A stretch of 64,000 bases of DNA from Microstegium vimineum. Taxonomy: Eukaryota > Streptophyta > Magnoliopsida > Poales > Poaceae. The position numbers and the translations under genes are program-made. The DNA lies in assembly GCA_022036555.1 (NCBI GenBank), contig CM039140.1, positions 7,901,943 through 7,965,942 on the forward strand, in the 5' to 3' direction. Below are positions 11,054 through 22,440 of this stretch, piece by piece (the stretch's first letter is position 1; each line of letters opens with the position of its first letter). The notes under the pieces were generated by a model, which searched no databases, was not told the origin of the DNA, and saw only the letters and a list, made by a program, of their open reading frames with translations.

Positions 11054-12118
11054 TAACCCGTATGACCTACTGCACTTAATTTGGAGCTAAGGGGATATTA
11101 TACCCTTCCTGTGCACCCTCTAGGAAAGTACAGTGGAGGACAGGACTTGGTGGCACACCTTAGTCCACGATCATATCGAATCGACCGTGCACGCATGATC
11201 TTCTGGGTACACAGCACCCACATATATATTTTTCATCAAAGATTCCTGTAGCTAGCTAGTTGCGCTAGCATGAACTTATTGATGGTATAGAACGGGGCGG
11301 CAACATATCACATCATCAGTAATGATTCTTTAAACTTTTCGAAGCAAAGGTATATACAAGTATCATGAGCTGCTTGGTCACGTTTTCCTTGAAAAGAGAA
11401 ATGCACAATGAACAGCTACGTATAGCTTGCCAAAGACGGACGCAAGATCGAATATTTTCATCTCAAAGGAGATCGAGGAAACGAAAGAACGGCAAGAAAC
11501 CACGTCATGCATATTATTACGACTCCAAGATAATAATGTGCTCACCTGACATGACAAACAACTCCTAACAAACACACTTAAATCCAAGACGGCGACGATC
11601 TAAAAGTCTGCAATCCTGTAGTTTATCGTAAGACTCATATTGAGAAGGGGCTATAGATATTTTTTCCTCACGAATTAACCAAACACATAAGTACATATAT
11701 ACAGTGCATGTGCGGACTGTCTAATTAATCGATGTACGTATGATGTGCCGACAAAACCAAAGACCAAAGAGGCTGCATGGCAGCAATAGCAAGAGGGTGA
11801 AAAACACAACTTTATTATTAGCAGAACTTGCATTCATCGATTCAAACAGATTGTTAATTTCTCAGGATCATTAGCGCTATGGTGTTTTATGCTACTAATC
11901 AAATTCGAATAATGTAATTCACATGCTTGTTCATTCAGAAGTTAAACAAGAAACACTAGACCTTCTCATCACAACTCAATGAACAAGAATAACCCCCCTT
12001 ATTTGAGCAAAACAAAAACAAAAAAAAGAAGGCTTGTTGATTCAGCCTAGGCTAGCTAGCTAATGGGAGGTGGTGGTAGTGGAGGTCTGGAAGAGAGGAG
12101 AAGGAAGCACCCGATCGA
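11054..12118. other. Spacer; right end is the 3' untranslated region of the BIC-like gene
   Basis: No gene is seen. Short frames such as 11365-11568 have no recognisable domain. The last 200-300 bases before 12119 lie downstream of the BIC-like stop codon and probably contain its 3' untranslated region and polyadenylation site. Confidence 0.4.
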
Positions 12119-12763
12119 TCAGGAGCAGCCGTTGCGCACCGGGAGCGGGCTGGAGCTGGTGGTAGACGACGACGGCGACGTCGTTCGGTCCGGGCGACGT
12201 GTAGTGCAGCAGTCGGCGATGAGCGCCCGGCGCGCCGTGAGCAGCCCCGTCGGCACCATGGAGCGGTCGAAGACGGCGCAGTCCACCCAGTCCTTGAGCA
12301 GCTTCTCCTGCCCCCACATCTCCGGGACCCATACCCTCCCCGCCATCTCCCGCCTGTGCCGCTTCAGCCTCTCGCGCGTGCTCTCCTCATCATCTGCCGC
12401 CGCCGCCTCGGGCTCCTCCACCTTTTCCTTCGCCACGGCCTGGTCGTCCTTGTCGTCCCCGTGTCCCTCTGGCACCGGTGCTGCCTCTGCGGAGTTCTCC
12501 TCCTCTGGCGCCGGTGCCGCCTCGGCGGCGTGCTCGGGCGCCGCCGATACCTCTTGGTGATCGGGCACGGGCGCCTGCTGCTTGTCATCATGCTGCTCCT
12601 GCTGCAGCGTCGTCGCCTCGCTCTCTTCCGTCACGGCTGCTGCTGCTGCCAAGCAACTGGCGCCTTCAGCGTCGCATGCCTTGACCTGCTGGTCGACCTC
12701 CTCAGTCTCCGGCAGCGCTTCGACGACGTCGCTGAATGACGCCATGCAGCCGCTCATCTCCAT
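12119..12763 (-). CDS. BIC-like protein (blue-light inhibitor of cryptochromes)
   Basis: The frame from the ATG at 12763 encodes 214 residues. The N-terminal half (about 20-117) is an acidic, Ala/Glu/Pro-rich stretch of low complexity. Residues about 118-176 hold the conserved CRY-interacting domain, with RERLKRHRREMAGRVW, then PEMWGQEKLLKDWVDC and a PTGLLTARRAL segment, closely matching Arabidopsis BIC1/BIC2 from memory. BIC proteins bind photoexcited cryptochromes in the nucleus and block their dimerisation, damping blue-light responses. The C-terminus is a Ser/Thr-rich tail. The frame stays open far upstream, but the TATA box at 12913-12920 places those codons in the promoter. A second ATG two codons in, and a third giving a start at MASF, are alternatives. 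No intron or lesion is seen. Confidence 0.9.
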   Translation of the reverse strand: MEMSGCMASFSDVVEALPETEEVDQQVKACDAEGASCLAAAAAVTEESEATTLQQEQHDDKQQAPVPDHQEVSAAPEHAAEAAPAPEEENSAEAAPVPEGHGDDKDDQAVAKEKVEEPEAAAADDEESTRERLKRHRREMAGRVWVPEMWGQEKLLKDWVDCAVFDRSMVPTGLLTARRALIADCCTTRRPDRTTSPSSSTTSSSPLPVRNGCS

Positions 12764-13650
12764 CAAGCTATGCACGCGACCCAGAACCCCCGCGCGTGGT
12801 GGCTCGCTCGTCGATCGATCAACCAACCCGTACGCGCGCAGTGTAGTAGCTAGGCAGCAGCTAGCTCCGTCCTGTTCTTGGCTGGCTTCGTTCAGCAAGC
12901 ACGGCGGCGCGCGATATAATGCGTCTCCGAGAGCCGAGAGGGATGTGGAGAAAAGATCAGAGGGCGAGGAGGTGGGGGACGAGGCGGACACGTTAGGAAT
13001 TAGGAGGCCGGGCCGAAGAGAGGTGGGGGAAGGACGATCGCCAAGCGCAAGGCGCCTATGGTGGCCGCGAGGGGAGCGTGGCCTGCTGCCTCCGCGCACC
13101 GCGCGAGCGTACATGTGGTTGCCCGTGCCGCGCGACGTGGACGGAGGCCTGGTTACTCGAAAACAGCAGCAGGTAAAGCCGCGGCCCTGGACGACGTGCG
13201 CGAGCGGGTTCGCGGGGTTTTTTGGTCGTGTTTGTGAGGCTGGCGGCAGAGCGGGGGGCCCTGGACGCACCAGGGCCAATGGGGTGATACGCACGCCGGA
13301 TTTGATTTTTCTGCGGGGCCACTGTGCACTCGGCGTCGCGTCGGCGAGCTGGTGGCCAGCTCGATCGGCACCCACGGTCGTCCAAGGTCCACCCGCCCCT
13401 TTAAACGCCAGAATGGCAGAATCCAACCCTACAGAACAGAGCGATGGATGGGAGAGTTCGCTGGTGTGTGGGTTAATTGGACTGTGTGCAGTCATTGCAC
13501 ATGACGACAGGAGAGTTTGCCAAGAATGGGATGCTATATGCTCAAATCTTGTTGATTGTAGCCTACGTACGTGCTGACTTTTCAGCTTAAGCTCTCAGCA
13601 CGCTAAGGCCACGGGCCTCTAACGTTTACAGCTACATGCCCTCAGACTTA
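12764..13650 (-). promoter_or_regulatory. Promoter and upstream GC-rich region of the BIC-like gene
   Basis: On the minus strand a TATA box (ATTATATCGC, 12913-12920) lies about 150 bases before the start codon, predicting a leader of about 120 bases. Upstream to about 13400 the DNA stays GC-rich; long open frames on both strands there reflect composition only. I see no second gene. Confidence 0.6.
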
Positions 13651-13914
13651 TACTCTACATGTTCCAAATTAAAAGAGGGTAATTCTAGGTGTAGAACAAG
13701 TCAAACTTTTTTTAAAATTTAACTAAGTACAGAAAAAAAATATTGGTATTCATGTCTTCAGTTAGGTTTATTATAAACATGTATTTTATGGTTAATCTAA
13801 TAATACTTATTTGCTATTACAAATATTACAATGTTGTTGTATAGATTTGATCAAAAGTTAAATTGTTTGACTCTCTAGGGAGTGAGAATTACATTATATT
13901 CTTCCAGCAGGGAG
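13651..13914. mobile_element. Degenerate Stowaway-like MITE
   Basis: An AT-rich block ends in a GGGAGTA terminus at 13908-13914 and contains a TTTGACTC motif typical of the Stowaway family nearby. The left end (TATACTCTACATG) is only weakly complementary. Confidence 0.4.
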
Positions 13915-14090
13915 TATGCCACATCACCTCAATGAAAGCTAACTTAACACGATACTTATTCAATGCTCTAGCTTTTGCACATTGCATAAAGCTAATATGG
14001 CTCCCAAAGCAAAGAAAAATGATTGGATGATGATATATAGTAAGTGTTGCAAGAAATGTGGAAGAGACTAGCTCATCAAAACTACCTCAT

Positions 14091-14091
<1 letters not shown>

Positions 14092-14137
<46 letters not shown>
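14092..14137. repeat. (CT)23 microsatellite
   Basis: An uninterrupted run of 23 CT units in otherwise AT-rich non-coding DNA. Confidence 0.95.
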
Positions 14138-14141
<4 letters not shown>

Positions 14142-14370
14142 TAGAAAAAACAATAAAGTGGATTCTAGGAGCTAGCTAAGCTGGTCTTATTGAAGGTGCC
14201 TTTTGTCAGAAAAAACTCATTATTTGCGTTCAGTACATAATTAATTTCCCCTTCAACTCCTTCCAATTCACTCGAATATAGGGATAGGTTTATCCAAACA
14301 AGCAATAAAATAAATAATACATCTGACTTCATAAGAAAACATTCAAAAGTTGGCTAGCCTAAAAGCAATA

Positions 14371-14627
14371 CTCCCTCCATCCCAAATTTTATAAGTCATT
14401 TCAACTTTCTTGGAAAGTCGAAGCTTTTTAAGTTTGATAAAATTTATATATAATAATATAATAACATTATGATATCAAATAAGTATCATTAAATTTTTCA
14501 TTAGTTATATTTTTCATAGTATACATATTTGATGTCATAAATATTTTTAAGCCTTATAATTTTGGTTAAATTTAAGATGTTTGACTCTCAAAAAGTTTAA
14601 ATGACTTATAATTTGAAATGAAGGGAG
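14371..14627. mobile_element. Stowaway MITE
   Basis: The element starts CTCCCTCCATCCCAAATTTT and ends with its near-complement (AAATTTGAAATGAAGGGAG). Both ends abut TA, the Stowaway target site. At 257 bp it is full length, and it is the reference for the truncated copy at 9263-9454. Confidence 0.85.
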
Positions 14628-15312
14628 TACTAACTTTTCTTTTATGGTATTTTTTTTTCTAAAACACAGAAACCGATGGTTACACTATTGACGATCAATA
14701 ATGTCCATCATAAACCGCCAATATAACTTGTATTAATCCATAAAATCAATCACCAATATAGGTATACTGATTTATACTAAGTATTTTTATGAGTTTTGGT
14801 GATTTTACAAATGCAGGAGAATTTTCTCAAAAAATAGGATAATCGGGTCACATTATAACAACAATACAAGATCCAATCATCATGGAACCAACTCTATTGG
14901 GCCCTAAACATCATTACATGACGAAGGAACAAAACCTAGCTAATAGGGGGGGGGGGGTAAGGTGGGGTTGGCCGATCTGGCCTGGCCCGTATATCAGCCC
15001 ACGTCTACTCCACCGACTTGCATGATAAATCTCAACTATTAATCCAAGTTGTTTGCGAGGAAGGACAAGATTAAGGCGTGACGTGGATCGATGATGTGGA
15101 AATTACTTGCCCCAACTCAATCGCCCTCTAAAAGGCCCCCAGACATCCCTTCTGAAGGCCATCCTGAATTTTGAATTCTCATTCATTCAGTGATCCAATT
15201 CAAGAGAGAAAAATAGAATTCCAGTAATCCATAGTGGACACATGAAGATGCTAATACTTATCTTCAAAACTTTCTGGATATTGGTAGTACCATTGTCATA
15301 CTCCATCGTCTT
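14628..15312. other. Spacer with a poly-G run, no gene
   Basis: The sequence is non-coding. A run of about 12 G residues begins near 14946. From about 14960 to 15312 the DNA leads into the gag remnant and may be its old 5' leader, but no LTR end or primer-binding site could be identified. Confidence 0.35.
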
Positions 15313-15895
15313 TTTTCCATTCTCTTTTGAGAAAAGCAAAACATTGGTTTGATGCCAACAAAGATAACATCAAATTATGGACGAAGTGCTCCAATGCCTT
15401 CATAGCTAAATTCTTTCCTATGGGCAAAACCAATGTTTTCAGCAACATCCTGATAAAACGATTCCAGAAGCATGGGAAAGATTTAAAGACTATGATTAGA
15501 ATGTCCTCATCATGAGATGGAGAATTGGTTACTTATAAAAAATTTCTATCATGGGTTGACGAATAAAGCTCGTGAAAACTTGATGCTGCTACTTGAGGAG
15601 CATTCATGTCACTCACTATTTATGATTCAATAACTCTTATAAAAAAATGTCCTTAAATCAAGGATGGTTTCAAGAACGTCTACTTAGCAAGAAAGGTAAA
15701 AGCACATATACAGTCAAAGAGGAGGTGAATGTACTATCGGCCAAGATACACTTACGAATGAAGAAACTCAAAGAGAGAGCCAATTTCAAGAAAGATCGAT
15801 AGGCTATCCAACAAGTTTATAATTCATACATCACCTGTGGAGTCTGTGGACACATTGACCACTCAGGAAACATTGTATCCTATGCAACCAGTTTT
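15313..15895 (+). pseudogene. Decayed gag of an Athila-type Gypsy retrotransposon
   Basis: Three pieces in different frames match the order of Athila-lineage Gag: W-KCSNAFIAKFFPMGKTN (15370-15430), then an NFYHGLTNKAREN segment (15540-15580), then a linker and a broken zinc knuckle CGVCGHIDHSGN near 15836-15871. Stops and shifts separate them, so no product is possible. No pol domain follows; the remnant ends before the solo LTR at 16301. Confidence 0.65.
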
Positions 15896-15980
15896 TTAGC
15901 TTCATCTGCTCTCGCTTGCTCTATAAGAGGAGAGATGAGAGAGAAAAAATAGCTCCTATAAATAGTGCATGAACATGAAA

Positions 15981-16149
15981 TATGTCAGAGAAGCTGAAGT
16001 AGATAAGAGCTCTACCAATTGAAGCCTTAATTTTCATGTGTTTTTTATTCTTCAATCTAGCTTATATGTCAGAGAAGCTGGAGTAGATAGGAGCCCTACC
16101 AATCAAAGCCTTAATTTTCATCTAGTTTTTTTATTCTTCAATCTAGCCT
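15981..16149. repeat. Tandem duplication, 84-bp unit, two copies
   Basis: Copies start at 15981 and 16065 and share TATGTCAGAGAAGCTG followed by an almost identical 70-base body ending in CTTCAATCTAGC. Substitutions between copies show it is not recent. The spacer around it (15896-16300) has no gene. Confidence 0.8.
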
Positions 16150-16300
16150 ACCTCCACTACTTGTCAGCATTTGACTGCAGCAAGAGAGCAAGATAATATA
16201 TAATAATAATAGACATTGAATGTCAAGTGGTTGCATTGGAGGGCACATATATAGCGTTGATCGATTCCTGTTGTGTGTGCTCTCTCCCCTTGGTGACATG

Positions 16301-18206
16301 TGAAAGGTCTAGATATGGCTAAGGGGGGGGGGGGGTGAATAGCCTATTAAAAATTCTACAACAACACTTAAGCAAACTTGTTAGAATAAAACATGGCTTA
16401 AGCAAGTTTGCTCTAGCTCTATGGTTAGGCAAGCCACCTACCAATTCTAGTTACTAGCAAGATAACAACTATAGCACACAAACTAGCTAGCAACCTAGAG
16501 AGCTCTAAACAAAGCTACACAAGCTAAAAGAGCTAAGCTACTCTACTTTGCAATAATGTAAAGAATGAAGTGCAAAGCTAGAGTTAGGAGGGTTATACCG
16601 ACGTGGAGAGGAGAACAATATGTAGCCAATCAATCACAATAGAATTCGTCGGAGAGAGACAATGAGACACAAGATTTTTCTTTGAGGTTCATTTGTTTGC
16701 CAACAAGCTAGTCCCTGTTGTAGCGATACACCTACTTGGAGGTTCACACGCTAATTGACATCACACGTCAAACCCGTCACCGGGTGCCGCAAAACCAACA
16801 CAAGATAGAGATCCATAAGCTACGAGCAATCCACAAGTCAACAAGCGAACTCCCACGGGGAAGGTTCAAGAACCCCTCACAATCCACCGATCGGAGCCGG
16901 AGACAAACACCTTCCTCCGCTCAACGATCCTTATCGCACCAAGCCGTCTAGGAGGTGGCAACCTCCAAGAATAACAAGAGCTCCCGTGATGACGACGATC
17001 ACCAAGTGCCACTAGTATGCAATCAATCAAGCAATGCACTTGGTTCAGTCAATCTCTCATGAAAATGTCAAGTGTATCAATGAGAATGAGTGGGTGGAGC
17101 AAGCTCAAGCAAGCACAAGTGTATGAGTGATGTAGAAGTGCCAGAGAATGCCCCATGGGCCGGCCAAACACATATATATAGCCCCCTCCAAGAGACTAGC
17201 CGTTTCCACCCATTTTTCACCTTTCTGCGTACCTCCGGACGCAGTTTACACAGGGGTCCGGACCACTGGGAGCGTCCGGACCCTTTCACCACCGAGCGCC
17301 AATGGCTCTGAAACACGCTCCGGACGCGACCTCCAAACGCGCGTGAAGCGCCGTCCGGACCATGCCGCATGCGTCCGGTGTCCTTGCCGATTCAAACGGC
17401 TTCTTCGCGCCTTCGCCTCTGCCTGGCACGTGGCTTCAGACGCTCTTCATAGTCCGGTCCGGACCTCACAACAGAAACATCCGGACCCTATGCAGATAGG
17501 GTCCAGAGAGCCTCTTTTCTCCAGACACACGTCCGGAACTCCCTGTTCGGACACGCAACAGCGTGCGGACCTCCTTGCAGATCAACACAGAGAGCGCCAA
17601 ACCCCGGACATAGCGTCCGGAGCTCCGTGTCCGGACCACAACTAGCGTCCGAACACCTCTTCTCAGCTCAGACACCCTAGGGTTTGCCTCCGGACATGCA
17701 CGCCATAGTCCGGACAGCAGAACCCTAGCGTCCGGACCTCCTTTCTCTGCCCAAACTTCTCCCAAGCTTCCAAGGGCTAACACTAAGTGATTCAAGCACT
17801 TGTGCACGTGTGTTAGCTTTTAGTTCACAATTATCTTGGAATTAGTTGGTTCTCCTCACTAGTTCATTAGATTTTAATGCAATGCATATGAACCTAGTGG
17901 CACATGATAACCGCAATCATTCAAAAGAGCTCCCTCCTTGATAGTACGACTATCTATCCTAAATGTGATCACACCCTCTCTGGTGTCTTGATCACTAAAC
18001 CAAAAAGGATTCCTATTTCACCTTTGCCTTGAATTCCTTTTCAATTTCCTCCACCATGCTAGAGCTTATGCAATCCACACCTTGATCCATCTTGCTCCAT
18101 CACATGTCATGTACCAACATATCTCATGATTCACACTTAGAGATCAAGGATAGTACTTAGGTAGGTTTCATCAATTACTCAAAACCAAACACATGAGAGA
18201 CTCTCA
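16301..18206 (-). mobile_element. Solo LTR, Maximus/SIRE-type Copia
   Basis: The LTR runs from TGAAAGGTCT at 16301 to ACTCTCA at 18206 and is flanked by ACATG and ATATG, a target duplication with one mismatch. It has no internal domain, so it is a solo LTR. Its strand is set by the C-rich tail (here G-rich on the plus strand at 16323-16336), which in this group lies at the LTR 3' end, and by a minus-strand TATA box at 17172-17180. Positions about 17790-18206 match the 3' LTR of the Copia element at 56905-57328 at high identity, so they are one family. A dense array of TCCGGA palindromes (17225-17720) sits directly upstream of the TATA box. Confidence 0.8.
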
Positions 18207-18679
18207 ATATGATAAACCATTGTCCTTTCTTTAAGGACAGTCTTAACCAAGAAATTATGAGATAGTTTCTATATCTGCCAAGTCTTATAGAAACTACACA
18301 CAAAAACTGTGTTCCCAATATATGATCTATTATATAAATTTTTGTCTAATCACATGTCTTATCTCCTGTATCATTTACCAGTCACATCTTTTCATATTTT
18401 AGCCCCGTGTATGTCTAAGAAACCATTTATTTCTCTTTTCCTAATTCCAATGTTACATCACTATTTTTCTTAGATTGACACTCTAATTAATATAAGTAAC
18501 ATAGTGAACGAACAGTGATGTCTAATAGGGGTGGTGAATTAAGCAACTTTAAAACTACTTCTAACTAAGGCCTTTAATTTTAACCTAGTCAAAACCTATG
18601 CGATGGATAATTTATTTATATATGTAACTAATGTTTTGCTAGGTATGTTGTTATCTCTACCACAAAAGGGTTATACATC
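18207..18679. other. AT-rich host DNA into which the large Gypsy element inserted
   Basis: Non-coding. A GGGGTGGTGAATT motif near 18533 looks like the C-rich end of another minus-strand LTR, and the sequence resumes after the element at 35714. Another decayed LTR may therefore have been split by the insertion. No terminal match was found to prove it. Confidence 0.35.
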
Positions 18680-21659
18680 TGTTAACACCGTATTTTGGCA
18701 CAACCAAATGAATACGGGTGAGTCCCGTGGATGAAGAAACATGCCGCGCACAGGTGGACCTGGTTTAAGTGCATTCGCCCCTATGTCTGGGTTTTGGATA
18801 ATTGATAACAATCAAATTAGGGACTAACATGCTTCTCTAAAGAATACTTATAGGTGTTAGTCCATTGATAAACCTAAACGATGAAATCCGGTGATTGAAG
18901 CACTCCCAAATTCCACTCTATGGAAAGCGGCTCATCTCAAGTGCCAAAGAGATTTATTCTTTTGATTTGAGTTATAGGAAAAGCCGCACTACCAAGAGGG
19001 ATGCAAGTTTGATTAGCTAGAAGTGGGTAAGAGTGCTCAAGTTATTAGTATAGAGACGCTTGAGAGACACTGTGCACGACGAATACATAGAAACTTGTTT
19101 TTCTGGCTGTCAGCAGAGCTACCGGTAGTACCGGTTCCACCCATCGGTAGTACCGGTGAGGGACCGGTAGTACCAGTCAGGTAGCGGTAGTACCGCTAGG
19201 CCATTTTCTCGCACGGCCTGGGCTACAGACTTTTACACTATCGGTAGTATCGACTTTCCACTGGTAGTACCGGTGTGGACCGGTGGTTCTTTTTCCCGCC
19301 CGAGCCTTTTGTGCTCAGCCCCAACAGTCACTTGTTGACCAGTAATACCGGTACCGCTTCGGGGGCTGAAGACTTTAAGTCTATCCGTCCCCCTCCTCTC
19401 TCACTCTCTCACCCATTCATTCCTCTCACCCACCTTGAGACAAAGAGCTCTCCAAGCATTGACTCAACCCCTTCTCTCTCCCTCTTGCTCTAGAACTTCG
19501 AATCTTGCTAAGCTTAGAGCGAGAGAAGTGAGATTAGAGAGCGGGAAGCTTCGATCTATGACTTGAGCACTTGGATTCCTCTTCTAGCCAGTTGGATTTG
19601 GGTCTTTTACTCTTGGGTTCTTGGAACCCTAGCCGGCTAGGCGTTCTTTGTGGTTTCCTGTGTTGCTCCATTTGTGAGGGCACCCCGAAGTGTTTGTATT
19701 ACCCCTTTGGTTCTTAGTGGAAACATTGGGCGTACCTTTATGGTTGCTTGAGAGAGGCAAGAAGGTGGAAGAGACTCCAACCTTTGTGGTCACCTCAACA
19801 ACGGGGACGTAGGCTCTCCTTAGTGGGGACTGAACCTCGGATTAAATCTCGTGTCTTGCGTGCTTACTCTTGATTCATATATATATATACCTTGTGCTAT
19901 CACTTGTTCTTGGTATTCTTCGTGTTCTTCCTCTCTCCCTTTGTTCTTAGGGTTGGAGAGGCCGTTCTACGTTTTGGTGAAGAAGCAAGGCAAGGGGAGT
20001 CCTTGTACTACCTCTACATCACCTAAGGATAGTAAGGAATTAGCAGATCTGAAATCTAAGTTGAATTCCCTTGTGATTTCGTAGCTCCCGTAGGAACCGG
20101 TAGTACCGGTCGGTTTGCATCGGTAGTACCGGTAGTTCTAATATCTGCATTTCTAGTTTTTGAGTTTCAGGTCAATTAGGTCCTTTCACCTGGGAGGCTG
20201 GTTAAGGAAACTGACTCGGAGGAGATAACGCATATCAACTGATGAGATACGTTTGGTGGGACGCGCCTAGGATTGAGGTCCAAGACATCCAGGTTTCCTT
20301 ATTGCGGCCATCAGCTGGTTTTACGCTAGGGTTATGCTATGGTCTATAAATAGCAAGGGTTAGGAAACGAGAGAGGACATCCAATCAAATACAAATCTTA
20401 GTTCTTAGTTTCCGGCCTTTGGCCAACCCTAGGAGTAGGAGTAGAGTAGATTTTGGTGAACCTTCGACGGGTTGGGATGCATCAACTAGATCGACCTCCG
20501 GTTTGCTTGTAATTCTAGCCTTGGTTCATGTCTCGTTTGTACGGTTGTATTGTGTAACTCGTGCAAGCTCGATATGAGCTAGTTATCGGTTTGAATCTAT
20601 TGTTCATGGGGCTGCATTGCTTCAATCTCACATGAATTGTGGCTTCAAGCTAGTTATTGGCTCTATTAGATTGGCGATCTAATAGATTCATCAAGTTGTC
20701 GATATTGTCTGTTATGCTTTTTTTAATCTATTGCTGCAATATCATGCATTCATGCTCAATCTCATCTAATGGATTGGCCCGCGCTTTACTTTCTATCTAG
20801 ATCTATTGCTTCCGATGCATCTGTTTTTACACTTAAAGGGGCGATAGATCTAAGATCATATCAGCTAATCCATTAGTTGTGATTGTCACATGTTGTGGGT
20901 TCGAGACATGTATTCAGTCATTAGATTGGTTTGAGTGTGGTTGGATCTGGTTCAACATACGTGGTACGACTACATCTACCGAACCCCACTACCATGTGTG
21001 TTGGGTTATGTCTGTCCAGACTTAGATCCGTCCGGTGCTGAATACATGGATCTTGTTCAAGCCTCATGGATCCCATATTGGCTAACGTAGCCGATCTGGT
21101 TATGCTTCAATCATACGGTGTATGTGCTTTGTCATCGCGATCTATTAGATCTATTAAATATACTAGACATGTCCTAGTTCGTTTACTTTTATGGCTGCAT
21201 GGAAACACCCCAATGCTAGTAGATTGGCTAGGTTATCGGGTTAATTGTCATCATGGCTGCATGGGAACACACCTCTGTTGATGGTTAATCTTTATCCGGT
21301 ATATTTAGTAGATTTGGTAGTTCGATGACGATGATGTCACATATATCACATCTTTACTTTAATCTCATCATATGATCGGCTAATCATGTACCTTACGCTT
21401 GATATCCTATGACAACCGTTTGTATACCATGTTTATGTTTAATACTGTTTGGAGTTGACTCTTTAGTCAGTCTCCTATATTCATCGGCTATATGAGATCC
21501 GCACACTCATGGAACTGTCTGGCAACAACCGGCAGGTTCCATAATTTGATGTTTCATCTCCTTATCAATTGTAGGTCAAATTGACTGGCACGCCTGGAAT
21601 CGATCATCGAAGTGGCCTAAGACGCTTAAGAGATTTAGGAGATCAAGCTCTGCTGCTGC
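18680..21659 (+). repeat. 5' LTR of the large Gypsy element, interrupted and 3'-shortened
   Basis: It matches the 3' LTR (34085-35649) along its length, split by the Copia solo LTR at 18764-20188. A TATA box (TATAAATAG) lies near 20345. It stops at 21659, losing the final 59 bases seen in the 3' LTR, and runs straight into gag with no primer-binding site. Confidence 0.8.
18764..20188 (+). mobile_element. Solo Copia LTR nested in the Gypsy 5' LTR
   Basis: The insertion is delimited by comparison with the intact 3' LTR, which reads straight through the site. Exact CCTGG duplications flank it (18759-18763, 20189-20193). The end is CCTTTCA; the start is mutated to TTTAAGTGCA where TG is expected. 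It contains repeated CGGTAGTACCGG-type palindromes at 19118-19360 and again at 20097-20137. Confidence 0.85.
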
Positions 21660-22440
21660 CCTGTGGAACCACAATCGTCAAGCATGAGCGACGACCACAT
21701 ATTCAACGTGACTGAGGAATCGCTCAATGAAGAACAGAGGCTGTCGCTCCAGAAGGCATTCGACACCTTCAAAGACAAGTGTCTGTAGTCTTTCAACAAA
21801 ACCAGAGACGGCGCGAGGCAGGCTAGGCCTTACCCGTACATACTCATGTACGGGGACGAGGATCCACGAGTCAACATTCAACATGGCCTCATGCAGGAGA
21901 CCATCCACAAGGCCATGTCGGCCACATTCGCCAGCCATGGCGAGCTCCTTGCCAGCTGCCTAAAGAATGTCGTAGCAGGAGCTCTTGGTCTGCAAGGAAG
22001 ACATCAAGCTTTCTCCGTGCTACAAGGTGGGAACCATGCTTCGACGAGAAAAGCCCCGGAGGGTCTATTCTCTGGATCTCTCGGAGCCAGCAGCACACCT
22101 ACTGGTGGAGGGGGCAACCCGCAGAATGGATCAAAGCAGCCGATGACAAACCCCGGTGGAGGTGCATCGGCTGCACAACACACCCCTTATGGAGCAAGAC
22201 CGGCTCCAGATTTTAGCGCACCACCGTTCCCTAGAAGCGCTACGTTTGGCGAGATCCCTTCGGGACATCACCATCACTACGCGACAGGTGCCCAAGGAGG
22301 ACCGGGGTACCAGAACCCTCCCGAATATCCCAACGGTCAGCAAGTTCTCGGGGGCCCGACTCATCATCCGCCACCTCAGATCAACCAACTGATGAACCAG
22401 GTAGCCGATATGGTGCAACACCAGTTCGGCTTGAAGCCCA

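Noticed and set aside
12764..13495. Upstream extension of the BIC-like frame to 458 codons
   Set aside because: The extension lies across the TATA box and GC-rich promoter. The conserved protein starts at 12763.
12582..13577. Plus-strand open frame of 331 codons
   Set aside because: It overlaps the BIC-like gene in antisense and its promoter; composition-driven, with no domain.
15981..16149. CRISPR-like or satellite array
   Set aside because: Only two 84-bp copies without spacers; a simple tandem duplication in plant DNA.
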